Below, piece by piece: positions 24,801 through 31,957 of a stretch of DNA of 64,000 nucleotides (position 1 is the first letter of the stretch; each line of letters begins with the position of its first letter). Source of the DNA: Ruminococcus sp. GTDB lineage: Bacteria > Bacillota > Clostridia > Oscillospirales > Ruminococcaceae. Below the pieces are notes generated by a model that was not told the origin of the DNA, made no database searches, and saw only the letters and a list, made by a program, of their open reading frames with translations. A program made the translations under genes and the position numbers. The stretch covers positions 50,164-114,163 of the forward strand of contig JAEELF010000017.1 of NCBI GenBank assembly GCA_016288815.1. The letters are read 5' to 3'.

Positions 24801-25109
24801 CTGACCCTGATCCTTTATCCCGGTGATCGTGCCCTCAGTGCGCATATCGAAGCTCGCGGGCAGGTCAGATGAGCTCTCCGAGGCGCTTTTGTAGGGAGCA
24901 TACGGAGCAGTCAGACCGTACTCCCCGCCGGACTGTCCCCCGATCTTTTTCAGCTCAGGCACAGCGAAAGCAGCCGCCGGCGAGGAAAACCTGTTCAGTG
25001 GCGAATCCTCCGGCAGATACACAGCCTCCGCAGCCGCCGTCGCACACCACGCCCCTGCAATTACCGCAGCCGACAGAACAGCCGCAGCTCTCTTAAATGA
25101 TCTTTTCAT
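21885..25109 (-). CDS. Secreted papain-family (C1) peptidase with C-terminal dockerin
   Basis: 1074 residues. A signal peptide (MKRSFKRAAAVLSAAVIAGAWCATAAA) is followed by a C1A peptidase domain: oxyanion Gln and catalytic Cys in DQGQYGTCWAHSA, catalytic His in ANHMITIIGWDD and Asn in WLVKNSWG. After it comes a region like the lectin-like domain of bacterial C1 peptidases, beta-sandwich repeats, and finally a type I dockerin with two calcium-binding repeats (GDVNNDGMVDGVDASLIL and RADYNGDGLIDPIDASLIL). The dockerin implies attachment to a cohesin-bearing scaffold. The start at 25109 has GGAGGTCTTGT upstream; the track start at 25223 runs through the promoter. A peptidase on a cellulosome-type system is uncommon. 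Confidence 0.92.
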   Translation of the reverse strand: MKRSFKRAAAVLSAAVIAGAWCATAAAEAVYLPEDSPLNRFSSPAAAFAVPELKKIGGQSGGEYGLTAPYAPYKSASESSSDLPASFDMRTEGTITGIKDQGQYGTCWAHSAAACAESSLIGRVPGIDLSELHTAYMSYTGEYAVPHAEGETVGDILDAGAMAGVTANLWAQWSGPIMEDKLPYDRIDILEDAEKTEALRYEADFHLENAYMFDYDAERSNCGEVNSQIKQFVYDGLAVEASFYSNTSKNYSYVYCSSYTRKPPRFANHMITIIGWDDSFPKENFKNEPEHDGAWLVKNSWGISSGKDGCIWISYDDMSIGEFCVYELGSADNYAEIFQHDNCIPFQIMSGNDPSDDPEPSYMANVFTAGSSMQIEAVSTYIMTPGTSYDVTVYTDLTDPAVPTSGKPSGVSSGTCDMTGYMTLELDEDVYVDAGSSFGVMVKLYCADNPYVIPLEGCYTVNDTESGEVLYSLGAYEDYDTVSAHTAPGESFYSGDGVSWEDVADFSYTLTDEEKDALLQSVEDQLFDGLEPEDTEELANAENALQLYRTMFSAGDLEMVIGNISLKAFGNPVNTVDFSHISGEIHAGERVELSVKDGSDIYVSVNGSEYELYSAPIEVTEKMTVSATTDFSTFTQRTFTPARSGFNVLSYRMYPNMVNGSNGQRIYSNPVYGKAKRVGENEYRIDIGPSDYCVDLYPETAADITMDGVPIKAYTYTDHIAPENYGDVITITFELTGTSDPDSTVTLTVVKSPATIDLENETIDYQGVAAYAPDGTKIPQGGSVGEYAGQTITVRLDQTNVSVEVPQRAVLPDLEFDYYSETLGFIPKDDTGRLLILTEGSADYVSAAPRLIDGKFINSGMTMNYAVRVIPGETLSLKIAAGEDEFASLPLTVNVPAAPELPEITPEIMVIADGLEMIGFDFEIMALSGGGTDIAELAKMYAFSDDEVFGVLAAAMFGTDDTKYLSALLGGEFGSTASDSEGLYAVRYAATDTAFASKVTIMTLSGGVLVGDVNNDGMVDGVDASLILVHNANATNGEPSPIEEKFLSRADYNGDGLIDPIDASLILIYNANNS

Positions 25110-25140
25110 ACAAGACCTCCGAATCATCGTAATCACATTA

Positions 25141-25169
25141 ATTCTAACACAATACACGCCAAAATGCAA
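25141..25169 (-). promoter_or_regulatory. Promoter of the dockerin peptidase gene
   Basis: TTGCAT, 17 bp, TAGAAT on the minus strand, about 25 nt upstream of the likely transcript start and 32 nt before the ATG. Confidence 0.7.
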
Positions 25170-25177
25170 GGATATAC

Positions 25178-25211
25178 AAAAAAAGCACCGCACAAACCAG
25201 TGTTTGTGCGG
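25178..25211 (-). terminator. Terminator of the TIM-barrel/acyl-CoA synthetase gene
   Basis: A perfect 10-bp stem CCGCACAAAC / GTTTGTGCGG (loop ACTG), then TGCTTTTTTT on the minus strand, just after the stop codon at 25220. Confidence 0.9.
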
Positions 25212-25219
25212 TTTTTGTA

Positions 25220-27748
25220 TCAAGCAGTAACGATGCTGTCTGCCTTGTGGAGCGCGAGCTTCTCAACAGCCTGCTCTCTCATCTTGTACTTGAGTATCTT
25301 TCCGGCAGCATTCATCGGGAAGCCGTCCACGAAGTCGATGTATCTCGGGCACTTGTGCTTAGCCATGCGCGCGAGGCAGAAGTCCTTTATCTCCTGCTCG
25401 GTAGCGTTCTCACCGGGCTGAAGAACAATGCAAGCCATTATCTCCTCACCATAGTCCTCATCGGGAACGCCGATGACCTGAACGTCCTTTACCTTGGGAT
25501 AGGTGTAGAGGAAGTCCTCTATCTCCTTGGGGTAGATGTTCTCGCCGCCGCGGATTATCATATCCTTTATGCGTCCGGTTATCTTGTAGTAGCCGTCGGA
25601 GGAGCGTCTGCGGGCGAGGTCACCGGTATGGAGCCAGCCGTCTGAGTCGATAGCCGCCGCGGTAGCCTCGGGCATTTTGTAGTAGCCCTTCATGATGTTG
25701 TAGCCGCGCGCAACGAACTCGCCGTCAACGTCGTCCGGCACCTCCTGATTGGTCTCAGGGTCAACGATACGGCACTCAACGCCGAAGATAGGTCCTCCGA
25801 CAGTATTGACGCGCTGCTCAATGGAGTCGGTGGTCTTGGACATAGTCGTCGCGGGTGAAGCCTCAGTCTGACCGTAGGTAATGCATATCTCGGACATATG
25901 CATCTTCTCGATGACCTCCTCCATGGTCTTTATCGGGCAGGGCGAACCCGCCATGATACCCGTTCTCATGTGGGAGAAATCAGTCTTCTCGAAGTTCTCG
26001 TGACCGAGCATAGCGATGAACATGGTCGGAACGCCGTGGAAGCAGGTTATCTTCTCGCGGTTTATGCAGTCCAGACCCTTTCTGGGGGAGAATCTCGTGA
26101 TAGGCGACATAGTAACGCCGTGAGTGACGGAAGCCGTCATCGCGAGCACCATGCCGAAGCAGTGGAACATCGGCACCTGTATCATCATGCGGTCAGCAGT
26201 GGAAAGATCCATGCAGTCGCCGATAGCCTTGCCGTTGTTGACAACGTTGTAGTGCGTGAGCATAACGCCCTTGGGGAAGCCTGTCGTACCGGACGTATAC
26301 TGCATATTGCAGACGTCGTGGATGTCGATAGTGCGTCTTGCCGCCTCGACCTCGCTGTAGGGGACGTTCTTGGAGAAAGCCATAGCCTCCTCCCATGTGA
26401 AGCAGCCAGGATTCTTGGAATCGCAGGTGATGACGTTCTTGAGGAAGGGCAGACGCGCGGACTTGAGCTGTCCGGGCTCGCAGGTATCGAGCTCGGGACA
26501 GAGCTCCCTGATGATGTCTACGTAATTGATGTTCTTTATACCGTCTATCATTACGAGGGTCATGGTATCAGACTGACGGAGCAGATACTCAGCCTCGTGG
26601 ATACGGTACTCAGTGTTCATCGTAACGAGCACAGCGCCGATCTTGGTGGTAGCCCAGAAGGTTATGTACCACTGCGGGACATTGGTCGCCCAGATAGCGA
26701 CGTGGTCGCCCTTCTTGACGCCCATAGCGAGCAGAGCGCGGGCGAACGTATCAACGTCGTCGCGGAACTCGGGGTAAGTCCTTGTGTAGTCGAGCTCAGT
26801 GTAGCGGAAAGCGTACTGGTTCGGGAACACCTCGCAGATACGGTCGAGAATGTCAGGGAAGGTGTAGTTGAGGATACGCTCCTTCGGCCACGGATACTGA
26901 CCGTCGCCACGGAGGTTGGTCTGCATGGCGTGCTTGTGGCTGGTCTTGTAGGGAGCCATATAGTCGGCGAACTGCGGTATAACGATACCCGCATCGCTGA
27001 GGTCAGCAGCCCAGCGCTTTACCCACTCGAGCGTGATGTAGCCGTTGTAGTTGATAGTGTCGAGCGCCGTGAGCATATCCTTTACGGGGATATCGCCGGT
27101 GCCCATGATACGGTACTCCACAGTGCCGTCGGGGCGCATTACGCTGTCCTTGACCTGCGTGTACTTGATGTACTCGCCGAGGTTCGCGACAGTAGTCTCC
27201 GGGGACTCGCCGTTGAAGCGGTAGGGGTGGTGCATATCCCAGAGGGCAGCCACCTTGCGGCTCTTGACAGCCTCGAGCACCTTTGCAAGACGCGCGGAAT
27301 CAGCGTAAACGCCGTTCGTCTCGACGAGGAGGGTAACGTTGTACTCCTCCGCTATCGGCACGAGCTCGATGAGCTCAGCGATTATCTGCTCGTCGTCGAT
27401 CTCGTCCACAGCCTTGGGGTTGAGGTCGGCGAGTATCCTTATGAATGACGTACCGAGCTTCTGAGCGAGCTGTGCGTAAGCGAGCACCTCAGCCTTGGTC
27501 TCGTCGAATTTATCCCTGAATTTCAGACAGGCGCCCGACGACAGGCAGGGTATCTCAAGTCCGAGGGAGCTAAGCTTTTCAATAGTAGCGGGAAGCTGCT
27601 GCTCAGTGAACGGCGGAGCCTTGACCGAAAAAATGTCGTTTCCGAGACCTCTTATCTCGATTCCGTCAAACCTGAAGTCCTTAGCCATTGAGTAGATGTC
27701 CGGCCATGACCAGTCCGGACAGGCCAGTGTGGAAAATCCAATCTTCAT
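25220..27748 (-). CDS. Fusion of a sugar-isomerase/epimerase-like TIM barrel and an AMP-forming acyl-CoA synthetase
   Basis: 842 residues in two parts. Residues about 1-275 are an AP-endonuclease-2-type TIM barrel (MKIGFSTLACPDWSW; GLEIPCLSSGACLKF; LLVETNGVYADSARL; ALWDMHHPYRF; ITLEWVKRW), with metal-binding candidates Glu, Asp-x-His-His and the final Glu, as in xylose-isomerase-like sugar isomerases. Residues about 285-842 are an acyl-CoA synthetase: YTSGTTGFPKGVMLTH (AMP motif), ITYGQTEASP, GWLHTGDLARRRSSDGYYKITGRIKDMIIRGGENIYP and the catalytic Lys in MNAAGKILKYKMRE. It probably acts on short- or medium-chain acids. Why the two are joined is unknown. The ATG at 27748 is chosen because the 27757 ATG lies in the Shine-Dalgarno AAAGGAATG. 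A -10 box lies 30 nt upstream, and a T-box leader farther up. Confidence 0.9.
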   Translation of the reverse strand: MKIGFSTLACPDWSWPDIYSMAKDFRFDGIEIRGLGNDIFSVKAPPFTEQQLPATIEKLSSLGLEIPCLSSGACLKFRDKFDETKAEVLAYAQLAQKLGTSFIRILADLNPKAVDEIDDEQIIAELIELVPIAEEYNVTLLVETNGVYADSARLAKVLEAVKSRKVAALWDMHHPYRFNGESPETTVANLGEYIKYTQVKDSVMRPDGTVEYRIMGTGDIPVKDMLTALDTINYNGYITLEWVKRWAADLSDAGIVIPQFADYMAPYKTSHKHAMQTNLRGDGQYPWPKERILNYTFPDILDRICEVFPNQYAFRYTELDYTRTYPEFRDDVDTFARALLAMGVKKGDHVAIWATNVPQWYITFWATTKIGAVLVTMNTEYRIHEAEYLLRQSDTMTLVMIDGIKNINYVDIIRELCPELDTCEPGQLKSARLPFLKNVITCDSKNPGCFTWEEAMAFSKNVPYSEVEAARRTIDIHDVCNMQYTSGTTGFPKGVMLTHYNVVNNGKAIGDCMDLSTADRMMIQVPMFHCFGMVLAMTASVTHGVTMSPITRFSPRKGLDCINREKITCFHGVPTMFIAMLGHENFEKTDFSHMRTGIMAGSPCPIKTMEEVIEKMHMSEICITYGQTEASPATTMSKTTDSIEQRVNTVGGPIFGVECRIVDPETNQEVPDDVDGEFVARGYNIMKGYYKMPEATAAAIDSDGWLHTGDLARRRSSDGYYKITGRIKDMIIRGGENIYPKEIEDFLYTYPKVKDVQVIGVPDEDYGEEIMACIVLQPGENATEQEIKDFCLARMAKHKCPRYIDFVDGFPMNAAGKILKYKMREQAVEKLALHKADSIVTA

Positions 27749-27777
27749 TTTTATCATTCCTTTGAATAATTTCGAGT

Positions 27778-27783
27778 ATTATA
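27778..27783 (-). promoter_or_regulatory. Possible second promoter (-10 box) of the fusion gene
   Basis: TATAAT on the minus strand, 30 nt upstream of the ATG at 27748 and downstream of the T-box terminator. I see no good -35, so this is weak. If real, it lets the fusion gene escape T-box control. Confidence 0.35.
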
Positions 27784-27821
27784 ATCCATAAACGCCGCTT
27801 TTTTTATTTACGGCACAGATG

Positions 27822-27842
27822 TCAGGAGATCAGAGAGCGCAT
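27822..27842 (-). CDS. Six-codon ORF after the T-box, possible relic of the original T-box-regulated gene
   Basis: ATG CGC TCT CTG ATC TCC TGA, preceded by a strong ribosome-binding site AAAGGAAGGTGAAAAA. It begins 28 nt after the T-box terminator, where the regulated gene normally starts. It may be the remnant of a deleted gene start, or a leader peptide; the sequence alone cannot say. Confidence 0.35.
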   Translation of the reverse strand: MRSLIS

Positions 27843-27870
27843 TTTTTCACCTTCCTTTGCCTGGAGCGAT

Positions 27871-28153
27871 AAAAAACAAAACCCGTCCCAAAGCGTAAGA
27901 TTACTTTGAGACGGGTATTATACAATACTCGCGGTACCACTCAAATTGCGGATATAAAAAACCGCCACCTCTTCGAGGTCTATCAACCTCTATGCACTAA
28001 CGCGGCATTCACGGGAACTGTCTACTGGGTGTTTGAACCTTTGGGAGCTCCGGCTCAGAAGGGAGAAGTACAGGTTACAGGCATTACTGATTCGCACCAG
28101 CCATCAGTTCTCTGAAATGCTTTCGCCCTGACTATTCTTCGTCACAGCCTATA
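27871..28153 (-). ncRNA. T-box riboswitch leader
   Basis: On the minus strand it has the stem I region (CAGAGAACTGATGGCTGGTG, ending CCCTTCTGAGC), AGTAGA...CGTTA of stem II/III, and the T-box sequence GAGTGGTACCGCG (27930-27942), which pairs in the antiterminator. A terminator follows: ACCCGTCTCAAAG / CTTTGGGACGGGT and TTTGTTTTTT (27871-27916). T-boxes sense uncharged tRNA. The specifier is uncertain: CTC (Leu) is five bases before TGAGC, while the overlapping TTC (Phe) is also possible. The usual target, an aminoacyl-tRNA synthetase or amino-acid gene, is absent; the next gene is the acyl-CoA synthetase fusion. Confidence 0.92.
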
Positions 28154-28159
28154 TTCAGG

Positions 28160-28188
28160 ATTATATCACACAATGATCCGTTTGTCAA
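28160..28188 (-). promoter_or_regulatory. Consensus sigma-A promoter of the T-box transcript
   Basis: TTGACA, 17 bp, TATAAT on the minus strand: a perfect consensus match immediately upstream of the T-box leader. Confidence 0.93.
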
Positions 28189-28275
28189 TACCTTTTTGAA
28201 AAGTATTTTTTATCATAGGATAGTGTTTTTTGTCTTCGCTATGTTCCGAATAGCTCCCGTCAGGCAGCTCGACCG

Positions 28276-28361
28276 CCGTCAAACCTGAAGTCCTTAGCCA
28301 TTGAGTAGATGTCCGGCCATGACCAGTCCGGACAAGCGAGCGTTGAAAAACCTATCTTCAA
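28276..28361 (-). pseudogene. 5' fragment of a paralogue of the TIM-barrel fusion gene
   Basis: Twenty-nine codons encode (L/M)KIGFSTLACPDWSWPDIYSM..., the N-terminus of the gene at 27748. Positions 28276-28334 are identical over 59 bp to 27663-27721. The remaining 27 bp up to the start codon differ at seven places: six are synonymous third positions and one changes ATG to TTG. After the identical block the frame soon hits TGA. It is the stump of a diverged second copy that has recombined with the intact gene. The gap 28189-28406 holds nothing else I recognise. Confidence 0.85.
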
Positions 28362-28406
28362 AATTATTAGGTCTTTGCAACCGCGATTTGCGCAAAAAAA
28401 CAAGTA

Positions 28407-28667
28407 TCAGCGTGAAATCTCTTTTCCGCCGGGGAAAAAATTCCTCTCCACGCCGCATGATATCCCCCCGCTGGAGATCATTTCCCCCGCTCTATCCTCA
28501 GCGAGCCCGCAGACCTCCCAGTCAGCGGGAGCCTCGCAGGAGGCGGTAATGTAAGCCTTCGCCTGCTTGGCGGACTTGAACCTCCGCGCGAAGACGTCCG
28601 TAAAGACCGTCATGCGCTTTGACGCGAGATACTGCCCCGATGTCCTGTTCCTGATGACCCATGCCAT
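28407..28667 (-). CDS. Small protein of unknown function
   Basis: 86 residues (MAWVIRNRTSGQYLASKRM...), basic, without membrane segments or known motifs; the middle KSAKQAKAYITASCEAPADWEVC suggests a small mixed fold. AGGAGG precedes the ATG by 11 bases, and the gene follows the YdcF gene by 7 bp, so it is probably translated. I do not recognise the family. Confidence 0.6.
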   Translation of the reverse strand: MAWVIRNRTSGQYLASKRMTVFTDVFARRFKSAKQAKAYITASCEAPADWEVCGLAEDRAGEMISSGGISCGVERNFFPGGKEISR

Positions 28668-28674
28668 GTCCCTG

Positions 28675-29457
28675 TTATCCTCCTATCGCGCACCACGCCA
28701 CGCCGAACCACTCCCGCACCCAGTACGTCGGTGCGAGCCACCACGGCGTCCGAGCACTGACGCTAAACGTCTCCGTGCCGAGCCGCTTGGCTATCATTCC
28801 CGCCCGGAGCTGGTGGAAGCCGTCGGTAACAGTCGCGACGCTGCCCGGAAGTCCCTCCCGCCTGATGATGTCCAGCGAGAACCGCAGGTTCTCCTCGGTG
28901 TTGGCGGACCTGTCCTCCATGTAGATACGCTCCGGCGCGATGCCCATACTCACGAGCTCGTCCCTCATGCACTGCGCCTCACTGATGAGCTCGTCGCTGC
29001 CCTTTCCTCCGGACACGACCGCGCAGGACTCAGGGTGTGCCCCGAGGTACTCATACGCCGCGCCGATACGCCTTGAAAGCATGAGCGAGGGAGCTCCGTT
29101 CTTCACCTTGCACCCGAGCACGATGAGCGTCGTGCTGTTCCCGGGCGGAGGGGCGTTCGCCGCACGGAGCATGAATACGCTGATGACCGCCGCCAGTATG
29201 ACGCCTACCACGGCAGCAGCTGATATCGCGCACACCGCTGCCCGTCCGCCGGGAGTCATCCACAGCGCAGACACCGCACCGCAGAAGCGTCCGAAGAACA
29301 CGAATATCAGCGTCAGCGCCCCGCAGACCGCCGTCCCTGCGGCGTTCCCGACGTTCACGATCCCGTGAAACGCCGGAACTATGAACAATACCGTTCCTAT
29401 AAAAGAAACGAGAGCCGGGATAGCTCTCATTTCAGGTCTTTCGATAAATAAACTCAT
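28675..29457 (-). CDS. YdcF-family (DUF218) membrane protein
   Basis: 260 residues: three or four N-terminal membrane helices (residues about 10-110), then a DUF218 domain with TTLIVLGCKVKNGAPS, AAYEYLGAHPESCAVVSGGKGSDE, YMEDRSANTEENLRFS and TDGFHQLRAGMIAKRLG, the family's conserved blocks. Relatives (SanA, ElyC) affect envelope integrity and lipid carrier handling; the reaction is not known. It lies 4 bp after the PHP gene in a likely three-gene operon. Confidence 0.9.
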   Translation of the reverse strand: MSLFIERPEMRAIPALVSFIGTVLFIVPAFHGIVNVGNAAGTAVCGALTLIFVFFGRFCGAVSALWMTPGGRAAVCAISAAAVVGVILAAVISVFMLRAANAPPPGNSTTLIVLGCKVKNGAPSLMLSRRIGAAYEYLGAHPESCAVVSGGKGSDELISEAQCMRDELVSMGIAPERIYMEDRSANTEENLRFSLDIIRREGLPGSVATVTDGFHQLRAGMIAKRLGTETFSVSARTPWWLAPTYWVREWFGVAWCAIGG

Positions 29458-29461
29458 TCAG

Positions 29462-30295
29462 TCACATCTTCCCCGCGAGCTTGATTATCCTCTCGAGGTT
29501 TTCCTTCGTGGTGATCTCGCTGCCGAGGTGGGTCGGCACCTTATTATAGAGCCCGTGGAAGTCCGAGCCGCCGGTCTCGATGAGCTCATAGCGCTTTGCG
29601 ATAGCCGAGAGCTCGCTGCGGTAAGCCTCGTCCGCGGAGTGATGCCCGATCTCGACGCCGTCGATCTTGCCCTTTTTCGCAAGCTCCTCGAGCAGCTCGA
29701 TATTGTCGTACTGCGCGGGGTGAGCCATGACAGCCACGCCCTTTGCGGTATGGATAAGGTCGATGACGAAATTTACGTCCGGGTACTCACGCTCAACGTA
29801 GCAGGTACCGGTCTTATGGTTGAACAGCTCATTATCGAGCTCACCGTAGAACTCCAGCGCGTAGCCGTAGTCGATGAGCGCGCGCATGATATGCTGCTTG
29901 AAAATGCTCTTTGAAGCGGTGGTGTGCTTGAGTATGCTCTCGAGCGTTATCGGGAACCTCTCCATGACCTTCTCGATCATTTCCTTGGAGACCTCCTTGC
30001 GTATCTCGCAGCTTTTCAGGCAGAGACCCTCAAGGCGGTCAGGCTTCTTTGGAGCGTAGCAGAGTATGTGGACTTTCTGTCCTCTGTCCTTGTCGTACGC
30101 CGAAAGCTCGACGCCGTGCAGTATCTTTACGCCGGCTCTCTCGCCGAGGACGTCCGCCCTTGAAAACGAAGCCATGGTGTCGTGGTCCGTGATCGAGAGC
30201 CAGTCGATTCCTGTACGCTGAGCCTGAGCGATTATGTCTTCAATTCCGAGCGAACCGTCGGACAGCTTGGTGTGGCAGTGCAGGTCGCAGATCAT
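29462..30295 (-). CDS. PHP-domain phosphoesterase
   Basis: 277 residues. The metal-binding motifs of the PHP family are clear: DLHCHTKLSDGS at the N-terminus (HxH), ITDHDTM (residues about 36-42), GVELSAYD (Glu near 62), MAHPAQYD near 195 and GSDFHG near 250. Homologues hydrolyse nucleoside 3',5'-bisphosphates or act as 5'-3' RNA exonucleases (RNase AM/TrpH group). The exact substrate here is open. Confidence 0.9.
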   Translation of the reverse strand: MICDLHCHTKLSDGSLGIEDIIAQAQRTGIDWLSITDHDTMASFSRADVLGERAGVKILHGVELSAYDKDRGQKVHILCYAPKKPDRLEGLCLKSCEIRKEVSKEMIEKVMERFPITLESILKHTTASKSIFKQHIMRALIDYGYALEFYGELDNELFNHKTGTCYVEREYPDVNFVIDLIHTAKGVAVMAHPAQYDNIELLEELAKKGKIDGVEIGHHSADEAYRSELSAIAKRYELIETGGSDFHGLYNKVPTHLGSEITTKENLERIIKLAGKM

Positions 30296-30345
30296 AGCAG
30301 CCTTCTTTCCCCGCCGGAGCGGATCATGTAATTACAACGAACAGT

Positions 30346-30374
30346 ATTATATCACATCTGCGCACAAATTTCAA
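30346..30374 (-). promoter_or_regulatory. Promoter of the PHP-YdcF operon
   Basis: TTGAAA, 17 bp, TATAAT on the minus strand, ending about 50 nt upstream of the PHP gene's ATG. Confidence 0.85.
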
Positions 30375-30391
30375 GTATTTTTGTGCAATTT

Positions 30392-31225
30392 TTATTTTTC
30401 AGCGCAGTACGCCGCATACAGCTCGCTCTTGCGCAGACCCGTCAGCTTGGCGACCTCCTTGCAGGCTTCGGTCGGCCTTTCGCCCTTTCCGACGAGCTCC
30501 CTCACCTGTCCAAGCGCCTGTTCTACGGTCACAGCCGCTCCCTCGTCAGAAGTCCTTCCCTCCACGACGAGGACGTACTCCCCTCTCGGCTCCCGCTCGG
30601 AGTAATACTCCTGCGCCTCATCGAGAGTCATTCGCAGCGTCTCCTCGTAGACCTTGGTCAGCTCACGGCAGAGCGCGATCCTGCGCTCCCCGCCGAACGT
30701 CCCCGCAAGGTCGGAGAGGGTCTGACGCAGCTTGTGCGGAGCCTCATAGAATAACATCACAGCAGTTTCGCCGCGCAGAGCTTCAAGTCGCTCGCCGCGC
30801 TCCTTCTTCTGTACGGGCAGGAAGCCCTCGAACGTGAACCGGCTGATGTGCATACCCGAAAGCGCCGCCGCCGAAGCCACGGCAGTCGGTCCCGGCACCA
30901 CTTTCACATCGACCCCGCTCTCATACGCCCTCCGCACGAGCACCTCGCCCGGGTCGGAGATACACGGCATACCCGCGTCCGTCACGATACAGCCGTTCTC
31001 CCCCGCCGCGATACGCTCGATGATACGGGCAGCATCTGCCGCGGAGCTGTGCTCGTGGAAGCTGACGAGCGGCTTCTTTATCTCGAAATGGTTCAGCAGC
31101 TTTGCCGTCACGCGGGTGTCCTCCGCGCAGATGAAGTCGGTCTCCTCAAGGGTGCGCAGCTGCCGGAGGGTTATGTCCTCCATGTTTCCGATAGGTGTGC
31201 CGACGATGAATAACGTTCCGCTCAT
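30392..31225 (-). CDS. rsmI: 16S rRNA (cytidine1402-2'-O)-methyltransferase
   Basis: About 277 residues of the tetrapyrrole-methylase fold: MSGTLFIVGTPIGNMEDITLRQL, EDTRVTAKLLNHFEI, IVTDAGMPCISDPGEVLVR and VPGPTAVASAAALSGM are all RsmI signatures. It methylates the decoding-centre cytidine together with RsmH. The track start at 31462 is far too long; the ATG at 31225 has AAGGAAG nearby and overlaps the stop of the methyltransferase upstream (ATGA), a common trmN6-rsmI pair. Confidence 0.96.
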   Translation of the reverse strand: MSGTLFIVGTPIGNMEDITLRQLRTLEETDFICAEDTRVTAKLLNHFEIKKPLVSFHEHSSAADAARIIERIAAGENGCIVTDAGMPCISDPGEVLVRRAYESGVDVKVVPGPTAVASAAALSGMHISRFTFEGFLPVQKKERGERLEALRGETAVMLFYEAPHKLRQTLSDLAGTFGGERRIALCRELTKVYEETLRMTLDEAQEYYSEREPRGEYVLVVEGRTSDEGAAVTVEQALGQVRELVGKGERPTEACKEVAKLTGLRKSELYAAYCAEK

Positions 31226-31944
31226 TTTTCTTCCTTTCCGGTGTCGTAGATCATTTGCAGCTCCTCCGAGAAGCCGTCCCCGCTGCGGATATAGAGCTGC
31301 GGCTCGACGCGCATGAACGGCTTGGAACCCTTCTTTCCCTCTATGAGGAAGAGCCACGGCGCGTCCTCCGGGGACTTCGACACCATGCGCAGCCGCTTGG
31401 GTTCGATACCATTCGACTTCATCGCGAAAATCACGTCGCTGAGCCGCTCGGGGCGGTTGCACACGCAGAGCCTCCCCCCGAATTTAAGCAGCTTCGCCGC
31501 AGCCGCACAGACGTCATTGATGTCGCAGAGTATCTCATGGCGGGCTATTTTCTGGGCGGTGATGACGCTCTCGAAGCCTGCTCCCGCGACCTTGTACGGC
31601 GGGTTGCACGTCACGAGGTCGAGCTGTCCGAGGGGCGCGCCGTCCCAGAGCACCTTCAGGTCAGCGCACACCGGCACTATCCCCGAGGTCTCGCTGCGCT
31701 CCAGACCGAGCCGCAGCTGCTCGATCGCGCCCTCCTGGATATCGACTGCGTAGATGACCTGCGGGGGCTTGGATTTCTGCATGATAAGGGGGATTATCCC
31801 GCAGCCCGTGCCGAGGTCACAGACCTTATCCTTCATTCGGTACTGCGAGAAATACGCGAGGAGGAAGGCGTCCGTGCCGAAACGGTGGTCGCTGCTCGCA
31901 CAGACGTATATTTTCTCAGTGAGTTTTTCGTAGCTGTATTCCAT
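31222..31944 (-). CDS. tRNA1(Val) (adenine37-N6)-methyltransferase-like protein
   Basis: About 240 residues. SAM-binding motif VCDLGTGCGIIPLIM (residues about 37-51) and the adenine-N6 motif TCNPPYKVAGAG (near 110). The N-terminus MEYSYEKLTEKIYVCAS and HRFGTDAFLLAYF match TrmN6/YfiC-type enzymes that commonly precede rsmI in Firmicutes. The start at 31944 follows AAAGGAAAACT; the track start at 32019 lies inside the upstream gene. Confidence 0.88.
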   Translation of the reverse strand: MEYSYEKLTEKIYVCASSDHRFGTDAFLLAYFSQYRMKDKVCDLGTGCGIIPLIMQKSKPPQVIYAVDIQEGAIEQLRLGLERSETSGIVPVCADLKVLWDGAPLGQLDLVTCNPPYKVAGAGFESVITAQKIARHEILCDINDVCAAAAKLLKFGGRLCVCNRPERLSDVIFAMKSNGIEPKRLRMVSKSPEDAPWLFLIEGKKGSKPFMRVEPQLYIRSGDGFSEELQMIYDTGKEEK

Positions 31945-31957
31945 AGTTTTCCTTTTT

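Noticed and set aside
27906-28115. 69-residue plus-strand ORF
   Set aside because: It lies across the T-box leader on the opposite strand and has no start signal.
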